From: Chryseobacterium sp. OSA05B
GTDB lineage: Bacteria > Bacteroidota > Bacteroidia > Flavobacteriales > Weeksellaceae
Direction: 5' to 3'
Assembly: GCF_019970065.1 (NCBI RefSeq)
Contig: NZ_JAHXYH010000001.1
Span: forward strand, 62,001 to 126,000
DNA: 64,000 nt
A model generated the notes under the pieces. It saw only the letters and a program-made list of their open reading frames with translations, was not told the DNA's origin and did not search any database. The translations under genes were made by a program, and so were the position numbers. This document shows, piece by piece, positions 8,320 to 16,071 of this stretch (its first letter is position 1; each line of letters begins with the position of its first letter).

Positions 8320-9747
8320 TTATACTTTAAGATCAGCCTCCAATCCTATCAGATCTTTATTCTGATCCAGAATCGGCTGAACTTCATTCGCGATGAATTC
8401 TTCCGTTTGGATAGGTGCGAAACCGATAAAGTTTTTAGGATCTAAAACTTCTTTTAATTTTGATTTATCTAATTTTAGAGAATCGTCATTTAAGATTCTT
8501 TCAATCAGGTCATTTTCTTTACCTTCTTCTTTCACTTTCTTGGAAGCTTCCATAGAATGCACTCTGATCACTTCGTGAATTTCCTGACGGTCACCACCAG
8601 CTTTCACTTCTTCCATGATGATATATTCCGTCGCCATGAAAGGAAGCTCTTCCATGATGTGCTTGTTGATCCTGTTCGGATATACAACGATACCGTTCAT
8701 GATGTTGTTCCAGATCAATAGAATAGCATCCACAGCAAGGAAAGCCTGAGGAATTGTCAGTCTCTTGTTCGCAGAGTCATCCAGTGTTCTTTCAAACCAC
8801 TGAGTAGAAGCTACCATAGCAGAACTTGTCGTCAGAGACATTACATATTTCGCCAACGCTCCGATTCTTTCACTTCTCATTGGATTACGTTTGTAAGCCA
8901 TTGCTGATGAACCGATCTGGTTTTTCTCGAACGGCTCCTCAATTTCCTTCAGGTTTTGAAGAAGACGTAAATCGTTAGTGAATTTATGAGCTGACTGAGC
9001 AATATTTCCTAATAAAGCTACTACTTTAGCATCAATTTTTCTGTCATAGGTCTGACCTGAAACTCCGAATACTTTCTCAAAACCGAATCTTTTTGAAAGT
9101 TCTTTATCTAAGTGTTTTACTTTTGAATAGTCACCGTTGAAAAGCTCTAAGAAACTTGCAGCAGTACCGGTAGTCCCTTTTACACCTCGGAAACGAAGTG
9201 TTTCTAAGAAGAAATCAAGTTCTTCAATATCAAGAACCAAACTCTGTAACCAAAGGGTGGCTCTTTTTCCAACGGTCGTTAGCTGAGCCGGCTGGAAATG
9301 CGTGAATCCTAAAGTAGGAAGGTCTTTATACTGAATAGAGAAATCAGCTAAGTTTTTCATTACGTTAACCAGCTTTTTCTTTAAGATTAAAAGCCCGTCA
9401 CGGATCTGAATAAGGTCTGTATTATCTCCTACAAAAGCTGAAGTAGCTCCCAAATGGATGATTCCTTTTGCTGAAGGCGCCACATCACCATACGTGTGAA
9501 CGTGAGCCATTACATCATGACGGAATTTTTTTTCATACTCAGCCGCTTTATCGTAATCGATGTTTTCGGCATTCGCTTTAAGCTCAGCAATTTGTCCGTC
9601 TGTAATATCAAGACCTAAGTCTTTTTCTATTTCAGCCAAAGCTATCCAAAGCTTTCTCCAGGTACGGAATTTGTTATTATGTGAGAAATTAAACAACATT
9701 TCTTCACTGGAATAGCGCTCTTCCAATGGATTTTTGTAGGAATTCAT
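8320..9747 (-). CDS. purB: Adenylosuccinate lyase
   Basis: 475 residues from the ATG at 9747, preceded by an AAAGAAAGA purine stretch. An upstream ATG at 9771 would add eight residues not usual for the family. It cleaves SAICAR to AICAR and adenylosuccinate to AMP in purine synthesis. It has the fumarase/aspartase superfamily blocks GATSAFVGDNTD, LGFTHFQPAQLTTVGKR (catalytic His) and the signature GSSAMAYKRNPMRSE with the mobile-loop catalytic serine. It is complete, with its own terminator. It is on the same strand as purL but separated from it by the hydrolase and WG genes, so co-transcription with purL is unlikely. Confidence 0.96.
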   Translation of the reverse strand: MNSYKNPLEERYSSEEMLFNFSHNNKFRTWRKLWIALAEIEKDLGLDITDGQIAELKANAENIDYDKAAEYEKKFRHDVMAHVHTYGDVAPSAKGIIHLGATSAFVGDNTDLIQIRDGLLILKKKLVNVMKNLADFSIQYKDLPTLGFTHFQPAQLTTVGKRATLWLQSLVLDIEELDFFLETLRFRGVKGTTGTAASFLELFNGDYSKVKHLDKELSKRFGFEKVFGVSGQTYDRKIDAKVVALLGNIAQSAHKFTNDLRLLQNLKEIEEPFEKNQIGSSAMAYKRNPMRSERIGALAKYVMSLTTSSAMVASTQWFERTLDDSANKRLTIPQAFLAVDAILLIWNNIMNGIVVYPNRINKHIMEELPFMATEYIIMEEVKAGGDRQEIHEVIRVHSMEASKKVKEEGKENDLIERILNDDSLKLDKSKLKEVLDPKNFIGFAPIQTEEFIANEVQPILDQNKDLIGLEADLKV

Positions 9748-9771
9748 TCTTTCTTTTACTTTTAGATGCAC

Positions 9772-10149
9772 AAAAATAAGGATTTTCGGTGAGAGATGAA
9801 AATTGTAAAGGTCCTTTTAAATTTTAACTAAAACTGACTATCTGTTTTATATTTTTTTAAAGACTTAATCAAATACGTAAAGTCTTTTATTCTGTAGCAT
9901 CTTATGAACCGGATTCATGTTTTTTACAGATTAAGAAAGAAGCCTATTTCCTTTGCTAGCATCCTTGAAACTGCAGCAAATTCGGCAGATTGCACTGATT
10001 CTTTTCACCATTTTATTGAATAATTTGTGGAATATTATCATAATTTCTCAACAGATGGTGATTTTATTTCAATTTATTTTTTAAATTCGTTAATAAAGCG
10101 GCGCTCGAAAAGCTAACAGAGTAGAGAACAAATCAAAACAAAACGTATT
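9772..10149. other. Intergenic stretch with decayed CAGATT-type repeat; no gene seen
   Basis: This 378-base gap holds fragments such as TTTTACAGATTAAG and CGGCAGATTGCACTGATTC near 9925-9990, which resemble degenerate copies of the CAGATT/CGCAGAT repeats also seen near 15230-15460 and 44350-44510. The last 100 bases must carry the promoter of the bacteriocin-like gene, but no exact TAnnTTTG box was found. Confidence 0.5.
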
Positions 10150-10299
10150 ATGAAAAATCTAAAAAAACTATCAAAGAGTACTTTAAAAATGATTTCAGGA
10201 GGATGGGTTCCTCAACCGGGACAAAGTTGTCCGTCCGGAACTTGCCAATACAGAGAAAATGGACCTTGCAGAAGATATGATGAAGCATTGTGCATCTAA
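10150..10299 (+). CDS. Bacteriocin-like peptide precursor with double-glycine leader
   Basis: A 49-residue precursor: leader MKNLKKLSKSTLKMISGG, then a core of about 31 residues with four cysteines (C27, C32, C40, C48) rich in Pro, Gly, Gln and Arg. The leader pattern (KxLKKLS, LKxISGG) matches the short bacteriocin-like leader family common in Chryseobacterium, which suggests cleavage after GG by a C39-type peptidase exporter. No exporter, immunity or modification gene is adjacent, so maturation would be in trans. Hairpins follow the stop. A second peptide of this type is at 53390. Antibacterial activity is inferred from the leader only. Confidence 0.75.
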   Translation: MKNLKKLSKSTLKMISGGWVPQPGQSCPSGTCQYRENGPCRRYDEALCI

Positions 10300-10304
10300 A
10301 AAAT

Positions 10305-10332
10305 AAAGCCTGGTTCATCCGGGCTTCTTCTT
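10305..10332 (+). terminator. Hairpin after the bacteriocin-like gene
   Basis: AAGCCTGG and CCGGGCTT pair around TTCAT, followed by a short CTTCTT tract. The U run is weak. It lies 6 bases after the peptide stop codon. Confidence 0.55.
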
Positions 10333-10353
10333 ACCGATTATTTGCTAAGAAAC

Positions 10354-10390
10354 AAAAAAGCCATTCGTTTGAATGGCTTTTATATTTTTT
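10354..10390. terminator. Strong bidirectional terminator
   Basis: AAAAGCCATTC/GAATGGCTTTT is an 11-bp stem with a 4-nt loop, flanked by A-rich sequence on one side and TATATTTTTT on the other. It separates the plus-strand peptide gene from the minus-strand pseudogene. Confidence 0.85.
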
Positions 10391-10399
10391 AATTCTGAT

Positions 10400-10676
10400 T
10401 TACTGACAAATCACAACATCATCTTTTTAATCCGGTAACCTGCTTTTTTGTAAAGAACTAAAACATATGTTTCTTTAATACAGCTTCCACTTTTCCACAT
10501 TTTACTTTTTCCTTCTCTGTCAAGAATAATGCTTTTGCCGCTCCTTCCGGAATGAAAATTTCAGCCTTTTTCATGTCTTTACTAAAAATAACAGCCGTCA
10601 TTGAAGTAGAACTTTTATCTGAGCCTACTTCCTTTAGCTTAATTTCCTGTGCAAAAACCTTTACAGAATCATTTTA
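10400..10676 (-). pseudogene. Decayed copy of the 130-residue secreted protein family (see 14638 and 15599)
   Basis: Read on the minus strand, the segment gives DSVKVFAQEIKLKEVGSDK, then STSMTAVIFSKDMKKAEIFIPEGAAK in one frame, closely matching the intact gene at 14638-15051. A one-base deletion after GAAK shifts the frame. A second deletion in the A run before the C-terminal DDVVI shifts it again. The signal peptide and the first 45 residues are missing, and a cysteine that is conserved in both intact paralogues is serine here. It is therefore a truncated, frameshifted pseudogene. The final DVVICQ and TAA remain recognisable. Confidence 0.85.
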
Positions 10677-10682
10677 ACAGTA

Positions 10683-11368
10683 GATTTTCAGTTTAATGAA
10701 GTGGCCTTAAGAAATCAATAAAACCATACCTTCCTTTTATAATTTCATTCTCTGTGCAAAATTTTACACTCTTGAATTCAGATCAAATATAGTAGTAACG
10801 CTATTCGCTATATACGGGATCATCATTTCCTGGTTATCCACAAAAAACATTCGGTTCAAAATAAAAAAATTCACTTTTAAATATCCACTGGAAGATTTCA
10901 AAAAACTATCGGAACAAAATAAACCAACTTTACGATATTTATAAAATAATAAATTAAAAAATAAAAAATAATAGTTAAATAAATACAAATTAAAACATAA
11001 AACAATTAAAAAAAATCACAAAATTAAATATAATCAAATGTTAATATATGTTAAAACGGACTGATTTTTGCCTTATTTTATTAAATTTGAAGACGTCATA
11101 TTGATGTATGAAAGTATTGAAATCAATGATATTTTAATCTTGCAGAACATGAGTCCGTTTATTAACCAAACTTAAAAAGTTCCCTATGATTACACTTTGA
11201 TATTTGAAAAAATAGAAGTTGGTAACATATTTTTAAGTGGAAGTGGAAATAATATGATCAAAATTTGAAATTATTTATAAAAAGTATTAAAAAAAACAAG
11301 CGGAATTAATGATTGCTTTCCGGGTTTTATTAGTACACTCTATCAACTTATATCAAAATATTTCAACT
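10683..11368. other. AT-rich intergenic region; no gene supported
   Basis: About 690 bases of very AT-rich DNA with long A and T runs. A 74-codon minus-strand frame at 10764-10988 is compositionally just AT-rich sequence (FNYYFLFFNLLFYKY) with no domain or convincing start. The region presumably holds the promoter of the metalloprotease gene. I see no RNA gene or clear repeat. Confidence 0.5.
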
Positions 11369-14300
11369 ATGAATTACACAAATGCTGCAAATTACAGATG
11401 GATTATCTTTCTATTATTGGTTTTTAACTACTTTAATAGTCAAGTATATCCGGTAGAAAATTTACCCAGAACCACTTTTCATTTTGATTTTGAAAAATTT
11501 GAAACACAATTAAAGCAAAGTCGCTCGAAGAGTGAACAATTTTCCCAGTTATTTATTGAGCTACCTGATGAAGAGGGAGTTAAAAATGTCCGTTTTGAAT
11601 TGAAGGAGAATAAGCTTACAGAGCAAAGGCTTGATAATATTATTACCTTTGACGGTGTTAGTGCTGACAATACATCTTCTTTAAAATTATCGGTTTTTAA
11701 AAATCGTATTAATGCTATCATTAAAACGAATAAAGGCTATTTTTATATAGAACCTGACAAATCTAACTTAAAGGAATATAAAATATATGGAGGGAATTCG
11801 GAAGAAACAAATAATTTTATATGCGGAGTAGGCAATGAGCAAGATATGTTAAAAGAATTAAATTCTTATAATCAAAATGTAGTTTCAAAATCTACCACTA
11901 ATTTTCCTATTGGAAACCAGATTCGTAAATTCAGAATGGCAGTTGCTGCTACCGGAGAGTTTACAAAAGGATTTAATGGAGTTACTGATGATGCGCTCGC
12001 CGCAGTAGTAAACGTAATCAATCTTCTTAATAAAATTTATGAGAGCGAAGTTTCTATAACTTTCAGTATTATCCTTGAAACTACCAATAAAACATTAATA
12101 TTTACAGATCCAGATACAGATCCATTTCCTGCGAGTACTACATTTCCTAGTGCGGGAAATTCTCAATCAGGTTTTAATATATTAAATTCTAATGGACTTC
12201 TTCTCTATAATAAATATGATATTGGGCATACTTTTACCATTGGTACGCATGCAGGAGGTAATGCAGGTCCACTACCATGCAATAATACGTCTAAAGCAAG
12301 AGCGTGGACAGAATGGTCAACTGCCAACGGGCCTTTAGGCTCTGATGTAGAACTTACAGCTCATGAAATAGGACATCAATTTGGTGCTTTCCACACTTAT
12401 AATGCAACGGGAGGAGGAAATGGAGGTCCTACTTTTTGTACAAATAACTGGAATTCAACCTCAGCAGTTGAGCCTGGAGCAGGGGTCACCAGACTGTCTT
12501 ATAGTGGAAATTGCTGGCAACCTGTTGATCAAACCAATAAAATATCCAATAGCTTTCCACAATATTTTCATGCAAAAAGCTTAGATCAAATTCTTGCAAA
12601 TTTAAATGCCTCTGTAAGCTGTAATACAATCATAGCCAGCTCAAATCAGCCTCCTTTAGCCAATGCAGGTGCTGATATTATTATTCCTAAAAACACTCCG
12701 TTTAAATTAAATGGTACTGCCAGCGATCCAAATGATACGAATTTAACATACACATGGGAGCAGATGGATGTAGCTACTGCTAATGATAAGGGAGCCTTTG
12801 GTTCTACTATTACCGGAGTTGGTGGCTACACAGCCGTTAACAGTACAACAGCTCCATTATTTCGTTCAGAGCCAAGTAATGTTACCACCGAAAGATATTT
12901 TCCAAAAATGAAATTTGTTTTAGGAAATCAGAACATCCCACCTGTTAACGAAGCTGAAGCTCTTTCTATGGTTCCAAGAAACATTAAATTTCGTTTTACA
13001 GTTAGAGATAATCACTCTACAAATGGAGGCGTTGATTCTGATGAAATTATTGTAACAGTAGACAATAGTGGACCTTTGTCTGTTACCTATCCTAATGCTA
13101 CAGGTATATCCATTGCGGTGAATTCCACTGTAAATATCACCTGGGATGTCAATAATACAAACCTAATTAAAGACAATGTTAACATATTATTATCTATAGA
13201 TGGCGGAAATTCTTTTCCCTATACTTTAGCAACAGGTGTCACAAATAACGGGAATTATACAGTTTCAATTCCCTATATTCCTGCAACGGATAAAGCAAGA
13301 ATCAAAATTGTAGGAGTTATTAATCCAAATGCAGAATTTTTTGATGTATCTGATAATAATTTTACAATAACATCCAGTTGCCTAGCTCAAAATTCTTACA
13401 TTTCACCAAGCTCAGCGGTGACTGCTATTGCTGGAAGCTCAGCTGCCAATCTTAATATGTCTGCACCTCAAATGGTAGATGATATATTTCCGGCCAAAAC
13501 ATATGTATATAATTCAGATATTTCTCAGAATAAAATTGTCGTATTTAGCAGTGGAGCAATGACAACTCCAAAATTAATAGGCACTTATAAAAGTCATAAA
13601 TTCAATTTCAGAGTTTCTCAGAGCGGAAAATACATCTTAAGATACAGTCCGGGGCAGATCGATTTATGGACTGCTATTCATTCGGGAAATCCAGTTTCAG
13701 ACGGAAATTTTTTAACTTCAAATATTTATTACAGTGGTTCAACTGCTAATATTAAGACCAATACAAAATCTGTATTTTTAAATGAGGGTGTTGATTATTA
13801 TTCTGTAAGCACAAATTATTCTAATCCTCCAAACAGTACCGTTTTCACGATCACTGCTGCAGGTCCGGGACAAATGTATGTGACTAAACCTAATCCTTCA
13901 GGATATAATTATGTATTTGTTGCGATCAACGATTCCACTGGTAAGATTACTGCAGTAAGTAATACTGCGAATTTCACCTCCCTCCCTATAGGAAATTATA
14001 CTGTGAAGGGCTTATCATATATTGATACAGTAAATTCTACAACTTTTGTTAACAAAAGTATAAGCCAACTGATTTCATCAAATATTTGTTTTAGTGAAAG
14101 TATCAATTCAAGACATTTAATCATTACAGGAGCTTTGAATACCATAGATTTTCAAAATATAGAAAATGACATTAAAATTGCTCCTAATCCAGTAAATGAT
14201 ATACTTTACGTAATTACCAAAAATCCAATTACACATTATGAACTTTATGATTTTTCAGGAAGAAGCCTGGTTGGGAAAAAAAGATATTCAGAAGCTATTA

Positions 14301-14389
14301 GTTTTAGAGAATATTCAGCAGGAAGCTATACTATAGTTTTTTATAATGGGGAAACCAGAATATACAAAACGACTATTATAAAGAAATAG
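11369..14389 (+). CDS. Secreted zinc metalloprotease (reprolysin-like, HEXXHXXGXXH) with T9SS sorting domain
   Basis: 1,006 residues from the ATG at 11369, chosen because YRWIIFLLLVFNYFNSQ then forms the signal peptide; an ATG 60 bases upstream would add an unlikely leader. HEIGHQFGAFHT gives zinc ligands H332, H336 and H342 with catalytic E333, the metzincin pattern. A propeptide-like region precedes it. After the catalytic domain come a PKD/Ig-like region (ANAGADIIIPKNTPFKLNGTASDPND), a second Ig-like domain (YPNATGISIAVNSTVNITW) and a C-terminal type IX sorting domain (IAPNPVNDILYV, YELYDFSGR, GSYTIVFYNG). It is predicted to be exported to the surface or medium and to degrade proteins. Strong hairpin downstream; monocistronic. 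Confidence 0.9.
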   Translation: MNYTNAANYRWIIFLLLVFNYFNSQVYPVENLPRTTFHFDFEKFETQLKQSRSKSEQFSQLFIELPDEEGVKNVRFELKENKLTEQRLDNIITFDGVSADNTSSLKLSVFKNRINAIIKTNKGYFYIEPDKSNLKEYKIYGGNSEETNNFICGVGNEQDMLKELNSYNQNVVSKSTTNFPIGNQIRKFRMAVAATGEFTKGFNGVTDDALAAVVNVINLLNKIYESEVSITFSIILETTNKTLIFTDPDTDPFPASTTFPSAGNSQSGFNILNSNGLLLYNKYDIGHTFTIGTHAGGNAGPLPCNNTSKARAWTEWSTANGPLGSDVELTAHEIGHQFGAFHTYNATGGGNGGPTFCTNNWNSTSAVEPGAGVTRLSYSGNCWQPVDQTNKISNSFPQYFHAKSLDQILANLNASVSCNTIIASSNQPPLANAGADIIIPKNTPFKLNGTASDPNDTNLTYTWEQMDVATANDKGAFGSTITGVGGYTAVNSTTAPLFRSEPSNVTTERYFPKMKFVLGNQNIPPVNEAEALSMVPRNIKFRFTVRDNHSTNGGVDSDEIIVTVDNSGPLSVTYPNATGISIAVNSTVNITWDVNNTNLIKDNVNILLSIDGGNSFPYTLATGVTNNGNYTVSIPYIPATDKARIKIVGVINPNAEFFDVSDNNFTITSSCLAQNSYISPSSAVTAIAGSSAANLNMSAPQMVDDIFPAKTYVYNSDISQNKIVVFSSGAMTTPKLIGTYKSHKFNFRVSQSGKYILRYSPGQIDLWTAIHSGNPVSDGNFLTSNIYYSGSTANIKTNTKSVFLNEGVDYYSVSTNYSNPPNSTVFTITAAGPGQMYVTKPNPSGYNYVFVAINDSTGKITAVSNTANFTSLPIGNYTVKGLSYIDTVNSTTFVNKSISQLISSNICFSESINSRHLIITGALNTIDFQNIENDIKIAPNPVNDILYVITKNPITHYELYDFSGRSLVGKKRYSEAISFREYSAGSYTIVFYNGETRIYKTTIIKK

Positions 14390-14488
14390 TTGTTATTACA
14401 GAAGATGAATTAAGCCTTTTAATCTGGTTTTAGTTCATATTCATAGGATTCGTATTTTTAATTTTCAAAATCCTTACAAATCAAAAGT

Positions 14489-14530
14489 CTCAATAATAAA
14501 CCACTGTTTTTACGGTGGTTTATTATTGAA
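14489..14530 (+). terminator. Terminator of the metalloprotease gene
   Basis: A perfect stem of about 15 bp, TCAATAATAAACCAC with GTGGTTTATTATTGA, encloses a 10-nt T-rich loop, about 100 bases after the stop. It lacks a long T run after the stem, but the stem is very stable. Confidence 0.7.
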
Positions 14531-14580
14531 ATACACTACTCTCACCAACCCAAATCTTTTCTATGATTATTCACCGTTAA

Positions 14581-14621
14581 AAAACAAAAGCGCCTGTCTC
14601 AAAAGTGAGGCAGACGCTTTA
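14581..14621 (-). terminator. Terminator of the secreted protein gene at 14638
   Basis: AAGCGCCTGTCTC and GTGAGGCAGACGCTT pair with one bulge. On the minus strand it is followed by a TTTTG-TTTTTT tract. It lies 17 bases from the stop codon. Confidence 0.8.
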
Positions 14622-14637
14622 TATTTTTAAATCTGAT

Positions 14638-15051
14638 TTACTGATAAATTACAACATCATCTTTTTTAAGTTGGTAACCTGCTTTTTTATAAGGAACTAA
14701 AACATACGTTTCTTTGATATAGCTTCCGCTTTTCCATATTTTGCTTTTACCCTCTCTTTCAAGAATAATGCTTTTCGCAGCTCCTTCCGATATGAAAACT
14801 TCAGCTCTTTTCATATCCTTACTAAAAATAACAGCGGTCATTGAAGTAGAACTTTTATCTGAACCCACTTCCTTTAATTTGATTTTTTGTGCAAAAACCT
14901 TTACGCAATCATTTTTGATCTGTGAATACGTATAACCTGCCGAACCTATACAGCCGTGAACATCTCTATCTCCTCCTAAGACAGGGGATTTTTGTTGAGC
15001 AAAGGCTAAAGAACTAAGGAACATAGCACCCAATAAAATAGTTTTTCTCAT
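14638..15051 (-). CDS. Small secreted protein of unknown function (copy 1)
   Basis: 137 residues. A signal peptide MRKTILLGAMFLSSLAFAQ is followed by GGDRDVHGCIGSAGYTYSQIKNDCVKVFAQKIKL, with two cysteines likely to form a disulfide. The rest is a beta-rich domain (MTAVIFSKDMKRAEVFI, YVLVPYKKAGYQLKKDDVVIYQ). I do not recognise a named family. A paralogue lies at 15599-15985 and a decayed copy at 10400-10676, all on the same strand, so this is a local family expansion. The periplasm or cell surface is the probable location. Confidence 0.8.
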   Translation of the reverse strand: MRKTILLGAMFLSSLAFAQQKSPVLGGDRDVHGCIGSAGYTYSQIKNDCVKVFAQKIKLKEVGSDKSSTSMTAVIFSKDMKRAEVFISEGAAKSIILEREGKSKIWKSGSYIKETYVLVPYKKAGYQLKKDDVVIYQ

Positions 15052-15598
15052 ATTGAAATATTAATAGTTTGAGTTAAAAAAAATAACAACAGTAACAAGG
15101 TATTAGTTATTCCAAGATACAAAAAATCTCTCATTCCGGAGACTTATAGTATATTTTTTTAAATTATCGTGATTTTTAAGGATATTTATATCCCACAGTT
15201 GGATTCAATTTCAAAACTTGGGGACTAGCTCTCACAGATTTAGCTGATGGAACAGATTCTCATTCACGCTTTTTCAAAACATTAAGATCCATGAAGGAAG
15301 TAAGCTTAGTTAAGAAGAAAAATCATTTGATTTTTTTAAGTTGTATGTCTTAAAGCAAAGCTAAAAGTTAATACTCTTAAATGCTTAACAGAATCTTAAT
15401 GGTTCGAATTTTTCTCGCAGATGTACGGATAATGCAGATGAGCAAGTAAACATCTACATTATCTGATTAAGCTAGGTGAAATTTAATTTACCTGCTCAAT
15501 TTTTGAGACTGAGCCCTAAACTGACCCTGCTTCATCAATTAAAAACAAAGAAACTGCCTTAACAGACAGTTTATTATTGTATATTATAAAATTTGGAT
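15052..15598. other. Intergenic region with decayed CAGATT/CGCAGAT repeats; no gene seen
   Basis: About 545 bases between two paralogous genes. Fragments such as CTCACAGATTTAGC (near 15232) and CTCGCAGATGTACGGATAATGCAGATGAG (15415-15445, partly repeated as TACATTATCTG) look like degenerate copies of a dispersed intergenic repeat. No reading frame has protein-like content. The 5' end presumably carries the promoter of the 14638 gene. Confidence 0.5.
15549..15573 (-). terminator. Probable terminator of the gene at 15599
   Basis: AAACTG/CAGTTT forms a short stem with a 10-nt loop. On the minus strand it is followed by CTTTGTTTTTAATT. Its position 26 bases after the stop fits termination, but the stem is weak. 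Confidence 0.5.
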
Positions 15599-15985
15599 TT
15601 ACTGATAAATCACAACATTATCTTTTTTAAGCTGGTATCCGTTTTTCTTAAAAGGAACCAATATATATCCATCTTTCTTCCATGCTTTACCTTTACCCAA
15701 TCTTGTCAGGATAAGGCTTTCCCCATCTGTATCAGGAACGAAAACTTCAGCTTTTTTCATGTCTTTGCTGAAAATCACGGCAGCCATTGAAGTGGAGCTT
15801 CCTTTCGGAGCAACTTCTGTTAATTTGATTTTCTGCTCAAAAACCCTTACACAGTCTTTTTTGATCTGAGAATAAGTATATCCTGCAGAACCTATGCATC
15901 CGTGAGCATCTCTGTCACCACCCACCGTTTGTGCAAAAGTAAAAGAACCCAGAAACATTGCGCTAAGTACAATCGTTTTTTTCAT
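15599..15985 (-). CDS. Small secreted protein of unknown function (copy 2)
   Basis: 128 residues, paralogous to the gene at 14638: the same layout of signal peptide (MKKTIVLSAMFLGSFTFAQ), GGDRDAHGCIGSAGYTYSQIKKDC, STSMAAVIFSKDMKKAEVFV and C-terminal GYQLKKDNVVIYQ. Both cysteines are kept. It is shorter by nine residues, mostly at the mature N-terminus and in the loop before the final strands. No known domain is recognised. It lies just downstream of the end of bglX on the same strand, but a terminator separates them. Confidence 0.8.
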   Translation of the reverse strand: MKKTIVLSAMFLGSFTFAQTVGGDRDAHGCIGSAGYTYSQIKKDCVRVFEQKIKLTEVAPKGSSTSMAAVIFSKDMKKAEVFVPDTDGESLILTRLGKGKAWKKDGYILVPFKKNGYQLKKDNVVIYQ

Positions 15986-16032
15986 AATTATTATTTTAGA
16001 GTTACAAATGTGCTATTAAAAATCATGCCAAA

Positions 16033-16064
16033 AAAGGAAAAAGCCACTCTTTTGAGCGGCTTTG
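16033..16064 (-). terminator. Terminator of bglX
   Basis: AAGCCACTC/GAGCGGCTT forms the stem around a T-rich loop at 16041-16062. The plus-strand AAAAAAGGAAAA becomes a T-rich tail on the minus strand. It lies just after the bglX stop at 16072. Confidence 0.8.
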
Positions 16065-16071
16065 GTTATTA

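Noticed and set aside
9904..10023. 39-codon plus-strand frame starting MNRIHVF
   Set aside because: It translates a decayed CAGATT repeat and has no ribosome binding site or conserved feature.
10764..10988. 74-codon minus-strand frame
   Set aside because: Its Phe/Leu/Tyr/Asn-rich composition is simply AT-rich DNA, and no signal peptide or motif stands out.
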